DNA of 64,000 bases from Vulcanimicrobiota bacterium (GTDB lineage: Bacteria > Vulcanimicrobiota > Xenobia > Xenobiales > JADMJV01), in the NCBI GenBank assembly GCA_017307785.1, contig JAFKGI010000042.1, forward strand, positions 1-64,000. Direction: 5' to 3'. The notes beneath the pieces are model-generated. The model worked only from the letters and a program-made list of their open reading frames with translations. It was not told where the DNA came from and did no database searches. Shown here one piece after another: positions 1 through 8,393 of this stretch. The position numbers and the translations under genes are program-made. Position 1 is the first letter of the stretch. Every line of letters begins with the position of its first letter.

Positions 1-236
1 TAAGGCTTGGAAGCTCAAGCCTAGCGACCATCAACGGTCTGCCTAAGCGAACACCACAGAATTCGCAGTCCGCAGAACGATACTCGGCTCACGTTTGAGA
101 TAGAGTCAAAGTCCAGGTTCGATTCGTCGGAAGTCCGGGAGGAAACATTGGAAGTTCCCGGAGGGAGGTCCGAGTCGGCCCCTGACCCAGGCAAAGTTCT
201 CACTCGTGAGCCGGTTTCAATCAACTGGGACCAAAT
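1..236. other. window-edge region without a confident gene
   Basis: No frame here has a convincing start, ribosome binding site and protein-like composition together. A + strand frame open from the window edge to the TAA at 44-46 could be the last 14 codons of a gene entering the window, since the rest would then be a 3' untranslated region leading to the terminator at 237-268. The fragment is too short to name. Confidence 0.3.
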
Positions 237-268
237 AAAAAAGCCCCGCGATTTCGCGGGGCTTTTTT
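237..268. terminator. bidirectional rho-independent terminator
   Basis: Perfect 10 bp stem AAGCCCCGCG / CGCGGGGCTT with an ATTT loop, preceded by an A-run and followed by a T-run, so it can end transcription from both sides. It lies just after the stop of the minus-strand gene at 281-916. Confidence 0.9.
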
Positions 269-280
269 GATCTACCCGGG

Positions 281-916
281 CTAGTTCTTGAAGAGATTGA
301 GCTGCTTGGGGGCTTCGAACTGAGGCAGCGGGGTCTTCAGGTCGAGTTTGGGCGTGGTGGGCGGCACCGGCGGATTGCCGGCCTGGCCCGGTCCGTCGCC
401 TCCGGGGGGCTTCTCGTCCGGCTTCTCTTCGTCGAGCATGTTCTTCCAGACTTTGAAGCGGTTGTTGACGTGCGAGCCCGTGCGCAGGGCGTGCGAGCAG
501 ATGTCCACCGAGTAGGCCGTGCCGATCAGCTTGGCGCCCAGTGCCGCATACTGCGGGGTGAAGAGAGTGGCCAGTCCGCCGATCAGGCCGGCCGTGTCGG
601 AGATGACGCGAATGACGTCGGCGCCTTTTTCCCAGGCCGGGGCGTCGGGGTTCTTGAAGGTGCGCTGCATCCGGTAGATGTTGGCGCCCAGCAGCATTCC
701 GCGCACGATGGGGACCAGGGTGTGGTCGGTGAATTCGGCCACGCCCGGCGTGTTGACTCCGCTCATAATCGGCGACACCAGTCCGCCAGCGGTGAAGCGC
801 ACGGCCAGCGCCGGGTCGTTTTCCCCGGCCTCGCGGGCTTCGTTGAGAAGGAACATCGAGGTGCGAGCCAGCGGCTTGATCACCTGACCTGAATTGAACG
901 GCTTGATACTACCCAT
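281..916 (-). CDS. hypothetical protein with hydrophobic helices and proline-rich tail
   Basis: 211 residues, family not recognised. The start at 916 (MGSIKP) is chosen over an upstream in-frame start at 967 because a GGAGG sits 10 bases before it. The middle contains glycine/alanine-rich hydrophobic stretches (around TAGLIGGLATLF and AALGAKLIGTAY) that could be membrane or helix-packing segments. The last 45 residues are proline- and glycine-rich. Its opening M-x-S-I-K-P followed by polar residues loosely recalls the M-K/R-I proteins elsewhere in the window, but the match is weak. It is a single gene ended by the strong terminator at 237-268. Confidence 0.6.
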   Translation of the reverse strand: MGSIKPFNSGQVIKPLARTSMFLLNEAREAGENDPALAVRFTAGGLVSPIMSGVNTPGVAEFTDHTLVPIVRGMLLGANIYRMQRTFKNPDAPAWEKGADVIRVISDTAGLIGGLATLFTPQYAALGAKLIGTAYSVDICSHALRTGSHVNNRFKVWKNMLDEEKPDEKPPGGDGPGQAGNPPVPPTTPKLDLKTPLPQFEAPKQLNLFKN

Positions 917-1027
917 GAAAGTTGATCCTCCCGAGATGGCCTGTACGGCTCTTTCCATGCACAGCATAGGGGAGGGGCCGACGAAAGTCGTAACCGGTTA
1001 ATGAACATGTCGCCAGCGGAGGTGTAG

Positions 1028-1708
1028 ATGAAGTTGAGAGCTGCCGATGGACACGAGTTGTCCGTCTATGAAGTAGGGGATGGACCCCGGGGATTGATCG
1101 TAATCCAGGAGATCTTTGGGGTGAACTCCCATATTCGGGCCGTTTGTGACGGCTTTGCGCGCGAAGGCTTCCGGGTGTTGAGTCCGGCCCTGTTTGATCG
1201 GGTCGAGCGTGGGGTGGAGTTGGGCTACGGACCAGAGGATTTGAAGCGGGGTTCGGAGTTGGCCGCCCGGGTGGGGCATCTGGAGGCTCCGATGCTGGAC
1301 GTGCGCGCCTGTCTGGAGGCCTTTCCTGAGGAGGTGCCGGTGAGCGTGGTCGGCTATTGTTGGGGCGGGACGCTGGCCTGGCTCTCGGCGCAGCAGTTGC
1401 CGCGTTTGAAGGCCTGCGTGGGCTACTATGGGGGTCGCATCGGCTCTCTGCTGGAGAAGCCTCCGCTGGTGCCGGTCATGCTGCACTTTGGCAAGCACGA
1501 TCCGCATATTCCGATTGAGTCGACGCGAGCGATTGAGGAGGCTTATCCTCAGGTGCAGGTTTTTGCGTATGAAGCGGGCCACGGGTTTAACTGCGATCTG
1601 CGGGCGGACTATGAACCGGCCTCGGCGGAGCTGGCTCGCCGGCGGACTCTGGAGCTAATCGAGGCGAACTCGGCGCCGCCGCATCATGGTGGAGAGTCCC
1701 AGGCCTAG
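1028..1708 (+). CDS. dienelactone hydrolase family protein
   Basis: 226 residues, the usual size for this alpha/beta-hydrolase family, whose members hydrolyse dienelactone or related carboxylic esters in the cytoplasm. The family catalytic residues are visible: Glu28 in QEIFG, the cysteine nucleophile Cys111 in GYCWGG, Asp158 in GKHDPHIP and His185 in AGHGFNC. The Cys nucleophile, rather than Ser, is typical of true DLH enzymes. No aromatic-degradation genes lie nearby, so the natural substrate is unknown. Its 3' end overlaps the convergent gene at 1655-2416 by 54 bases. Confidence 0.85.
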   Translation: MKLRAADGHELSVYEVGDGPRGLIVIQEIFGVNSHIRAVCDGFAREGFRVLSPALFDRVERGVELGYGPEDLKRGSELAARVGHLEAPMLDVRACLEAFPEEVPVSVVGYCWGGTLAWLSAQQLPRLKACVGYYGGRIGSLLEKPPLVPVMLHFGKHDPHIPIESTRAIEEAYPQVQVFAYEAGHGFNCDLRADYEPASAELARRRTLELIEANSAPPHHGGESQA

Positions 1709-2416
1709 CAGAGTGGCCACGGCCACTCCTCCGGCCGCCAGCCAGGTGCCGGAGAGCCCCTTGTGGGCGGGCGCGTCGCTGGTGGGCGGCGGCAGCAGCA
1801 GGCTGCGCTCCTGCAGGCCGCCCGGGCCGATGGAGGGGCTGAAGGGAGCCAGGCCGGAGCCGAGGTGGGCGGCACCCGGACAGTAGGCGAGGAAGCTTTT
1901 GCCTTTTTCGAGGGCCTGGTATTGGATAGGGTCGCCGCAGCTGCACATGACTTCGGGCTGGAGTCTTTCGGGGTAGCGGTTGAGTTTGGACCGCTGGGTT
2001 TCCACGTTCTGTAGCAGTTGTACCAGCGAGCGCCGGCAAATGGAGGGATCGGAGATGTGGGCGAAGGGCGATTCGATGCCCCGATCGCTGCTGAGCATGA
2101 GGTAATCGGGCGGTTTGAGGGCGTGGCCGGGAAAGCTGCAGATGAGCATGGCCCGCTCGGGGTTGTGCTCGGTGCTGCTGTAGCGCGAGTAGCTGGCGCC
2201 GCCCAGGGGACACTTGGGGAGTTCGCTGAGGTAGCGCGGCACCAGGTCTTCCAGTTTATCGGGAAAGCGGTTCTGGTGGTCCTTGGAGTAGCGGTTCAGG
2301 CTGCTGAGCAGCAGCTGGAGGTTGTCGCTGCACTTCTGCTCGGGCGACTGCTCCTGGGCGGCGGCCGGTAAGGCCAGGCACAGGCAGCTGAGCAGTATGA
2401 CGAACCAATGGCGCAC
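1655..2416 (-). CDS. secreted pseudopilin-like protein with C-terminal membrane anchor
   Basis: 253 residues from a GTG start preceded by AAGGGAAG. Residues 1-20 form a signal peptide ending AAA-Q. Residues 28-75 resemble the globular part of DUF1559/type II pseudopilin-like proteins: a conserved Cys, a run like LLSSLNRYSKDHQNRFP, then ELPKCP. A second cysteine-containing half (CSCGDPIQYQ) has the same flavour. Residues about 222-245 form a hydrophobic helix followed by RRRR, a stop-transfer tail. The likely product is an exported, membrane-anchored protein with its cysteines outside the membrane. Function unknown. It overlaps the end of the hydrolase gene tail to tail. Confidence 0.65.
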   Translation of the reverse strand: MRHWFVILLSCLCLALPAAAQEQSPEQKCSDNLQLLLSSLNRYSKDHQNRFPDKLEDLVPRYLSELPKCPLGGASYSRYSSTEHNPERAMLICSFPGHALKPPDYLMLSSDRGIESPFAHISDPSICRRSLVQLLQNVETQRSKLNRYPERLQPEVMCSCGDPIQYQALEKGKSFLAYCPGAAHLGSGLAPFSPSIGPGGLQERSLLLPPPTSDAPAHKGLSGTWLAAGGVAVATLLGLGLSTMMRRRRVRLD

Positions 2417-3014
2417 TTTCTTCCCTTTGGTGCTGGCCCGTCGAACCCCTGGTGTCCTAGGGGAGAGGGAGAGCAGTGGGGGAGAGGTGGAGAGAGACTG
2501 GTGTGGCCGGCTTGAGCGCGACCCTATTTCTAAAAAGCTACTTGGATACAGGTTGAGTGCTGGAGCCTGACTGTCTCCAAGATCCCTAAATCCCCCGGGT
2601 CCCCCTTCCGGACGAAATCGGGCAGTGCGTCGAGAATGGGTGGGTAGGCGTCCCCGCTGGACGGGGAAATCGGCCGTTTTTGGCGATTCTCCCCGCAGGC
2701 CGGGGACGCGGCCCCGCTGGGCGGGGAAAATGGCGATTTTGGGCGGTTTTCCCCGCGAATCGGGGACGCGGGGGTCTCCAGGCTCTCCCCGCTCGGCGTC
2801 TGCTTCGCCAGGAAAGGGGAGGAGGCAACGGTGGGGAGGTCGAGAGAGACTGATGTGGGCTGCGTCTTGGGTGTTGAACTAGCTGGTAGGCTCCACCCCT
2901 TTTAAAGCAACCGCAGGCTCAGGTTGGCCTTGCTGCGCGGTCCTTTTCCTTCTTCCCTTGTTTTCCGTCTTTCCCTTAAAAAGCCATCGCCTGTGGCAAG
3001 GCGAAGGGATGGGG
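2417..3014. other. divergent intergenic region
   Basis: About 600 bases between divergent genes at 1655-2416 (-) and 3015-3911 (+). It holds a two-and-a-bit-copy 60 bp tandem repeat at 2651-2780. Two purine-rich stretches with a shared GAGAGAGACTG element near 2490 and 2842 bracket the repeat. Arginine-rich open frames across it follow the repeat and have no ribosome binding site, so I call no gene. Confidence 0.6.
2651..2780. repeat. 60 bp tandem repeat with GC-rich hairpins
   Basis: Unit 1 at 2651-2710 and unit 2 at 2711-2770 have exactly the same length and align without gaps. Both begin with a CCCCGCTGG-CGGGG hairpin and end with CCCCGC followed by CGGGGACGCG. Bases after 2771 look like a decayed third copy. 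The sequence differs from the other repeat families in the window. Confidence 0.75.
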
Positions 3015-3911
3015 ATGAAGATAGCTCTGGTTTGTCCTTGTGGTGCCCCCAATCTTGGGAGGGCGCGGCAGGGGATGGGGATTTTGGAGTCGTGGGGTTT
3101 TGAGGTGGTGGCGGGGCCGATTTTGGCTCGGCGGTTGGCGGGTGGGGGTTGCTCTGACTTGAGCTTTCTGGCGGCCTCGGACGAGGAGCGGTTGGAGGAG
3201 TTGGTGTGGGCTCTGACTTCCGACGAGGTGGACGCTTGCTGGGTGGTGCGGGGCGGGCACGGGCTGACGCGGTTGGTGCAGAATTTGCCGCCTCTGGTGG
3301 AGCGGCCGGTGTTGGGGTTTTCGGATGTGTCGGCTTTGCTGATTGCTCTGCAGCGGCGGGGCTGGGGTCGGCTTTTTCATTGCGCCAATGTGCAGACGTT
3401 GCCGATTTTGGACGCTGCCTCGTTGGAGGCGACGCGTCAGTTGGTTTTGCAGGGCCGTTTGAGTTCGTTGCAGGGTCGCAGTCTGTATCCGGGGCGGGCC
3501 GAGGGGGTGCTGTGGGGTGGTAATTTGTGCGTGCTGACCTGCCTGTGCGGCACTCCGGAGCAGCTGGTGGGTGAGGGGCGCATTCTGGCGCTGGAGGACG
3601 TCAACGAGGCTTCCTATCGGTTGGACCGTTTGTTGGTGCAACTGGAGGCCAGTGGAGCTTTTCGGGGCCTGGCGGGCGTAGCCCTGGGGACGTTCGTGGA
3701 CTGCGGCGATCTGAACGCGCTTTGGAGTCACTGGGCCCAGCGTTGGCAGGTGCCGGTGCTGATCGATCTACCGTTCGGTCACGGAGCCGACAATCATCCG
3801 CTGGCCCTGGGGCAGCGGGTGGTGCTGGATCAGAGCCAGATGTCCTGGGTGGAGAGGTCGATTTTCTCGGGCATGGGAGCGGGCCCCAGATCCTCGGGGC
3901 TGACGTCCTGA
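3015..3911 (+). CDS. LD-carboxypeptidase (muramoyltetrapeptide carboxypeptidase, S66 family)
   Basis: 298 residues from the ATG at 3015, which has AAGGGA 5-6 bases upstream; another ATG lies two codons earlier. S66 serine peptidases remove the terminal D-alanine from murein tetrapeptides during cell-wall recycling. The catalytic triad is visible: nucleophile Ser103 in GFSD, Glu194 in LALEDVNE and His256 in PFGHG. The N-terminal Rossmann-like half and the WGGNL segment also fit the family. There is no signal peptide, so it should act in the cytoplasm. The 3' end overlaps the convergent gene at 3830-4768 by 82 bases, a long overlap. Confidence 0.88.
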   Translation: MKIALVCPCGAPNLGRARQGMGILESWGFEVVAGPILARRLAGGGCSDLSFLAASDEERLEELVWALTSDEVDACWVVRGGHGLTRLVQNLPPLVERPVLGFSDVSALLIALQRRGWGRLFHCANVQTLPILDAASLEATRQLVLQGRLSSLQGRSLYPGRAEGVLWGGNLCVLTCLCGTPEQLVGEGRILALEDVNEASYRLDRLLVQLEASGAFRGLAGVALGTFVDCGDLNALWSHWAQRWQVPVLIDLPFGHGADNHPLALGQRVVLDQSQMSWVERSIFSGMGAGPRSSGLTS

Positions 3912-4768
3912 GCCTGATTTTCATCGGCCTGGAGCGCTTCCAGTTCGACTTCCCGCGGGATGGGGGCGCCCGGGCGAACGGTGACCAGTAGGACGTTGGT
4001 CAGGCGGCGTCCGGGACGGCTGACGTATTTGCCGCGCGCGTAAAGAGCGGTGGAGCTGCCTCCGTCCAGGTTGAGGGCGTCACTGGCCCCCAGGCCTTGC
4101 ATGACCTGGGCGAAGCGGTGCAGGGTGATGCCCTGGTTGACGGTGACCAGCAGAAGCTTGCCGCGCTGGGTGGTGGCGATGCCGGCCCGCGAGGCGTGGC
4201 GAAACAGTCCGGGGTCGCGGAAGCCTTCGGCCCGGGGGTTGAGACAGACCTGGCCGCCGCGTAGCAGCGAAGGTCCGCTGGAGACGGCGAATTCGCTGTC
4301 TTTCCAGTTGTGGCCGCCGCCGTAGTGGCCGGCCGTGCTCATCCACCTGGGATTGTTGACTTCGTCCAGGGCCAGGGTGTGGCCGACGCTGCCCATTTCC
4401 ACCAGGCGGCCGTCGCGCACCAGGTTGCAGATGATGGTGCCGGTGGCGGTGTCGAAAAAGGTGCCGGTAATAGCCGCGATGGGCTTGGTCTGGCGCACGA
4501 AGGAACCGAAGGTGCGGTAACGGGTGCCCAGATCGGAGGCGCGGAAGGCGCGCAGCTGCACGTGAGGGTTGAAGAGGTCGACTTCCACCACGTGGCAGGT
4601 GACGCCGGCCGACTTGACTTTACGATACTGGACGGCGTTGAGGGCCGAAGCTTTTCTTACTTGCGGCGTGGCCGGAGTTCCCACCAGCAGAGAAGGCGCG
4701 GCCTGGGTGGTGGACGCCATCAGAGTCAGTGCCCCGAGCGAGGCCAAAAGTAAGTTCGATATTTTCAT
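3830..4768 (-). CDS. exported phosphodiester glycosidase family (NAGPA/DUF2233) protein
   Basis: About 312 residues from the ATG at 4768; a TTG six codons upstream is possible. A clear signal peptide (residues 1-24) precedes the NAGPA-like domain. The family contains the uncovering enzyme of lysosomal targeting and bacterial proteins linked to exopolysaccharide or cell-wall sugar phosphodiesters. Visible hallmarks are AITGTFFD, SSGPSLL, the VNQGITLHRFAQVM segment and the highly conserved NLDGGSSTALY near the C terminus. The last 35 residues are an acidic proline-containing tail absent from the core domain. Its neighbour LD-carboxypeptidase also works on the cell envelope, but the two genes are convergent. 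Confidence 0.85.
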   Translation of the reverse strand: MKISNLLLASLGALTLMASTTQAAPSLLVGTPATPQVRKASALNAVQYRKVKSAGVTCHVVEVDLFNPHVQLRAFRASDLGTRYRTFGSFVRQTKPIAAITGTFFDTATGTIICNLVRDGRLVEMGSVGHTLALDEVNNPRWMSTAGHYGGGHNWKDSEFAVSSGPSLLRGGQVCLNPRAEGFRDPGLFRHASRAGIATTQRGKLLLVTVNQGITLHRFAQVMQGLGASDALNLDGGSSTALYARGKYVSRPGRRLTNVLLVTVRPGAPIPREVELEALQADENQAQDVSPEDLGPAPMPEKIDLSTQDIWL

Positions 4769-4821
4769 GCAAAAACAAGTTCTCAAGTACGTTTTGGATT
4801 CCTACCGCAGGGTAGTGGCCT

Positions 4822-5325
4822 TTAATTACTACCCGCGGAGCCGATTCCTTGGCGGAAGATCTCCAGGCCCGATCTTAGAATTGACCGCAGGTTGCGGATT
4901 TCACTCTGGCTCAGGTCCACTTCGTAGCGTTCGGCCGATTGAGTCAGGCCGGGCATGTTGCAGCCCCAGAACAGCTCGTCGTGCAGGGAGATGTAGTCTT
5001 CGTCATAGCCCAGATAGTGGTCGGCCAGTTTGAGGCTGGTGGCCGCGTCCCCGAAGAAATTCCAGGCTCGGTAGAGCAGGTTGGCCTCCGGGACTTTCAT
5101 GGATCGGCTGTTGACCCAGCTCTGCACGATGCCCAGGTCGAGCACTTCCATGTCTTCCTGCAGCTTCAGGCTGCGCTTCTTGGCCAGCGCCACCGCGTCG
5201 GCTCGCGAGTTGGCCAGGGCGAACTTCTGGTCGGGCGCGGTGACCACGCCATCGTCGTCATTGCTGAAGTAGATCAGGAAGAGGGTGGTCTTTTCCCAGC
5301 TGACCGGCAGAATGAAGTATTCCAT
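4822..5325 (-). CDS. hypothetical protein
   Basis: 167 residues, no family recognised. No signal peptide or membrane segment is evident; the composition is that of a soluble acidic protein with many Asp/Glu and a Trp-rich middle (AWNFFGD, DELFWGCN). The ORF is long relative to the local GC content and is read divergently from thrC with a 56-base gap, so the two may share a promoter region. No good Shine-Dalgarno precedes the ATG at 5325. Confidence 0.6.
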   Translation of the reverse strand: MEYFILPVSWEKTTLFLIYFSNDDDGVVTAPDQKFALANSRADAVALAKKRSLKLQEDMEVLDLGIVQSWVNSRSMKVPEANLLYRAWNFFGDAATSLKLADHYLGYDEDYISLHDELFWGCNMPGLTQSAERYEVDLSQSEIRNLRSILRSGLEIFRQGIGSAGSN

Positions 5326-5381
5326 GAGGGGGCAGGCGTTTCGCCAGGAGCAGCCCCTTTCCTCGCGAACGGCGAACGGGC

Positions 5382-6722
5382 ATGAGATACTGGTCTACAC
5401 GCGGTTTGGCCGCCCCCGTCGGCTTTCAGGAAGCGACTTTGCAGGGATTGGCCAGCGACGGCGGCCTGTTTGTGCCGGAAATCGTTCCTCAACTCGACCT
5501 GGCCGCCCTTAAGAATCTCGACTATGCCCAGGTCGCCTGGCGCGTGATGGCGCCGTTCTGCGACATTCCCGAAGCCGACCTGCGGGCGCTTTGCGAAGAC
5601 GCTTATGGTCCTAAGTATGGGGGAGCACCGGCCCCGCTGCGGGCTGACCCCTGGGGGCACGTGCTCGAGCTCTTTCACGGCCCGACCTATTCTTTCAAGG
5701 ACGTGGCTCTGCAGTTTCTGGGGCGAACTCTCAACTATATTCTGACCCAGCGGGACGAGCGTTGTAATCTGCTGGTGGCCACCAGTGGCGATACCGGTTC
5801 GGCCGCCCTGCAATCGGTGGTGGGTTGCCCGCGTCTGACGGCGGTGGTGATGTTTCCCAAGGGCCGAGTGAGTCCGCTGCAGCAACGGCAGATGACGACT
5901 TTGCTCGAGCCCAACACGCATTGCCTGGAGATCGACGGCACTTTTGATGATTGCCAGGCCATCCTCAAGGAGCTGAACCGGGACGCCGAGTTCAAGCAGC
6001 GCATGCGGCTGGGGGCGGTCAATTCGGTGAATTTCGCCCGCTTGCTGGCCCAGTCGGTCTACTATGTGTGGATCTATCTGCAGACCGGGGAGCCGTTGCA
6101 GGTCGTGGTGCCCACCGGCAACTTCGGCAATTTTCTGTCGGCCTGGCTGGCCTATCGGATGGGCGTACCTACCCGGCGCCTGGCCCTGGCCACCAATGAA
6201 AACGACATCGTCCATCGCTATTTTCGCGATCGGGTCTATGAGCGCGGCCAGGTACACGAGACGCTGGCGCCGGCCATGGATATTCAGGTGGCCTCGAACC
6301 TGGAGCGTTTCTTTTCGATGGCGGGTGGGGGCGATCAGGTGGCCGGCTGGATGGCCCAGTTCGAGAAGACGGGCCGGGTGGAGACACCGCCTCTGGAAGG
6401 TCCGGAGATGGTGTCGGGACGGGCCAGTCGAGGAGAAATTCTGCAGGCCATTCGCGACTATCACGAGCAGGTGGGAGTGGTCCTCTGCCCGCACACGGCG
6501 GTCGCCTGGCATGTGGCCCGTCGGTTGCCGCAACTTGGTCCTGAAGTAGTGGTGGCGACCGCTCATCCGGGCAAGTTTCCGGAAGCGGTGGCGGAAGCTC
6601 TGGGCCGGCCCTATCCGGGGCACCCCGCCCTGGAGGCCTTGCGCGACCGTCCCCAGCGGGTGGTTTCCTTACCGGCCGAGGCCAAAGCCGTGAAGCTTTG
6701 GCTGGAGGGCTTGAGCAATTGA
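5382..6722 (+). CDS. thrC: threonine synthase
   Basis: 446 residues, the long form of the PLP enzyme that converts O-phosphohomoserine to L-threonine. The opening Y-W-S-T-R-G followed by ASDGGLFVPE is typical. The PLP lysine is Lys106 in SFKDVALQF. Further family landmarks are VATSGDTGSAAL (phosphate binding), VPTGNFGN and ATNENDI. Other threonine-pathway genes are not in the window. The ATG at 5382 gives the canonical N terminus. Confidence 0.95.
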   Translation: MRYWSTRGLAAPVGFQEATLQGLASDGGLFVPEIVPQLDLAALKNLDYAQVAWRVMAPFCDIPEADLRALCEDAYGPKYGGAPAPLRADPWGHVLELFHGPTYSFKDVALQFLGRTLNYILTQRDERCNLLVATSGDTGSAALQSVVGCPRLTAVVMFPKGRVSPLQQRQMTTLLEPNTHCLEIDGTFDDCQAILKELNRDAEFKQRMRLGAVNSVNFARLLAQSVYYVWIYLQTGEPLQVVVPTGNFGNFLSAWLAYRMGVPTRRLALATNENDIVHRYFRDRVYERGQVHETLAPAMDIQVASNLERFFSMAGGGDQVAGWMAQFEKTGRVETPPLEGPEMVSGRASRGEILQAIRDYHEQVGVVLCPHTAVAWHVARRLPQLGPEVVVATAHPGKFPEAVAEALGRPYPGHPALEALRDRPQRVVSLPAEAKAVKLWLEGLSN

Positions 6723-6740
6723 GGCGAGAACCCGATCTGC

Positions 6741-7907
6741 ATGTCTGAGTCTGTCTCTCCCAGCCCCGATTCCGTCGTCTCCGAGTGGCTGGCCAATCTC
6801 AGCCCCGACCAGAAAGACCTCTTCAGCGGCGAAGACGCCGTGCGCAGCTTCAGCGCCCGCCTGGCGGTGGGGTTGGGTGAGGAGATCACCGACCCGGAAA
6901 TCACGGCCGTGCTCGGCGCGGAAGCGATTCCCTATTTCCGCTACGCTCAGCAGAAGTTGCACGGGTTCGTGCGGCGCACCACCGGGGAACCGGCCTTCTG
7001 CCATTCGGCCGACATCGCGCTGCGCGCCCTGGATCTGAACTTTCGCAATCGAGTGGTGCTGGCCGCACTTCTCCACGACACGGTCGAAGACCGCAGCAAG
7101 ACGCTCGAGCAGGTGGTCGTCAACCTGAAAGAGATCGAAGACCGCTTTGGAGCCGATATCGCCAAAGACGTGCGCGGTTCCACCAACGTCTATAGCGTGA
7201 TTTTGCGCAATCTCGACAGCAAGGTCTCGCACGATCTGCCCTTCGACGATACGGCCAAGCCGGCTTTGCTGCACGGCATCGAGCAAGTGCGTCAGGAAAT
7301 CCCCAGCAGTCTGCGCCATACCTTTCGCCACGAATTCAGCAAGCTTCTCGACTACTTCGTGCACTCGGTCGACCTGACCGAGGGGGCCCGCAAGGCGCGC
7401 GTCGATAAGAAATATTCGGCCGTCTCCGAGCTACGGCTGCGCTCCTATCAGCTTTTCGTCGAGGACATGCACACCGACGCGCGCCATCGCAATGGACTGG
7501 GCAAGGGTTTCCACGACGTCGTTCTGATCGTCAAATCGCTGGACCTGGTGGACAATCTGCGCACCTCAGAAGTGGCCAACTTCGCTTCGCTCGAGCGCAT
7601 CTTGCTCAAGGCCGAGACCTTCCTGGACTGTACTTTCTTCTTGCACGACGAAGTGCGAGCCATCCCCGAGACCTGCAAGGTCTTCATCGATCTCTACGAT
7701 TATCTGAAGTATCACCTGGTCGAGCAATTGCTCGAGCGCAAGCGCGCCTTGATCTTCCTGGCCGACACGCGCTTCGCGTTCCTGGCCGATTACCTGATGC
7801 GCGAAGTGGTGCGTTTACAGGCCAAGTACAAAGTGCACGGCAATCCGCTGCAGGAGCTCCAGCGCGTGCGCCGGCTCCTGCGCGAGCACAACGCTATCCC
7901 GCACTAA
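6741..7907 (+). CDS. SpoT/RelA-like HD domain protein without synthetase domain
   Basis: 388 residues. An HD phosphohydrolase signature is spread as in the hydrolase half of RelA/SpoT: His88 (FCHSADIAL), HD at 112-113 within AALLHDTVED, and a distal Asp271 in KSLDLVDNLRT, which recalls the K-L-A-D-R-x-H-N-M-R-T motif of SpoT. The gap between the HD pair and the distal Asp is about 158 residues, far longer than in SpoT, so an insertion is likely. No synthetase, TGS or ACT domain follows. It could be a small alarmone hydrolase or another nucleotide phosphohydrolase; the specificity is inferred. It lies 18 bases after thrC and may be cotranscribed. Confidence 0.65.
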   Translation: MSESVSPSPDSVVSEWLANLSPDQKDLFSGEDAVRSFSARLAVGLGEEITDPEITAVLGAEAIPYFRYAQQKLHGFVRRTTGEPAFCHSADIALRALDLNFRNRVVLAALLHDTVEDRSKTLEQVVVNLKEIEDRFGADIAKDVRGSTNVYSVILRNLDSKVSHDLPFDDTAKPALLHGIEQVRQEIPSSLRHTFRHEFSKLLDYFVHSVDLTEGARKARVDKKYSAVSELRLRSYQLFVEDMHTDARHRNGLGKGFHDVVLIVKSLDLVDNLRTSEVANFASLERILLKAETFLDCTFFLHDEVRAIPETCKVFIDLYDYLKYHLVEQLLERKRALIFLADTRFAFLADYLMREVVRLQAKYKVHGNPLQELQRVRRLLREHNAIPH

Positions 7908-8244
7908 CCTCGGTGCGAATCCGCTCGAGGGTTTCTTCATTGAGGCCGAGCTGACCGGCCACGCGCTCGATCAGGTCGAATTCCTCAAACTCCAGCACAC
8001 CGTCGGAAAAACACATGCGCAGCACGTCCCGCATGACGTCTTCGCGGGCCTGAGCTCCGGGCATCTGAGCGATCAGCGAAGAGGTCGAGGGCGGCTGCGT
8101 TTGGAGAGCGCTCTCGATGTCGGCCGCCCCGATACCCTGCTTGCCCAGAATCTGGCGTAGCAGATCGGCTTCGGTCGCGTCGAGGTTGTTGTCCACCCAG
8201 GCCGTGGCCAGGAGAAGTTGTTGGTTGGCGTTCAGTTTGTCCAT
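7894..8244 (-). CDS. TerB-like domain protein
   Basis: 116 residues. The spacing of short acidic helices, with WVDNNLDATEADLLRQIL at 17-34 and MCFSDGVLEFEEFDLIERV at 77-95, matches the TerB-like fold: paired D-G/E-x-x-E helices that bind metal in tellurite-resistance TerB and its relatives. Such stand-alone TerB-like proteins usually have no demonstrated link to tellurite. It overlaps the end of the HD-domain gene by 14 bases, tail to tail. Confidence 0.6.
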   Translation of the reverse strand: MDKLNANQQLLLATAWVDNNLDATEADLLRQILGKQGIGAADIESALQTQPPSTSSLIAQMPGAQAREDVMRDVLRMCFSDGVLEFEEFDLIERVAGQLGLNEETLERIRTEVSAG

Positions 8245-8393
8245 GGAGACCCCCGGTTCGTAATCGGGAGCAACTTCCCCCTATTGGTAGCCCGGTAACA
8301 TGTTGGCAAAAGTACCAAGTCGAGCGGCAATCTTGCTGGGGTATTTTATATCTACACATTAACCCGCACAACACACAAAGGACACACACACAG

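Noticed and set aside
113..130. T-loop-like GGTTCGATTC near 117
   Set aside because: No acceptor, D or anticodon stem pairs around it and no CCA context, so it is not a tRNA gene.
21..224. 67-codon minus open frame near the window edge
   Set aside because: No ribosome site and an atypical composition; the terminator at 237-268 makes an untranslated region more likely.
2625..2882. Arg/Gly-rich + strand open frame across the 60 bp repeat
   Set aside because: It has the repeat's own composition, no ribosome site, and lies in a divergent promoter region.
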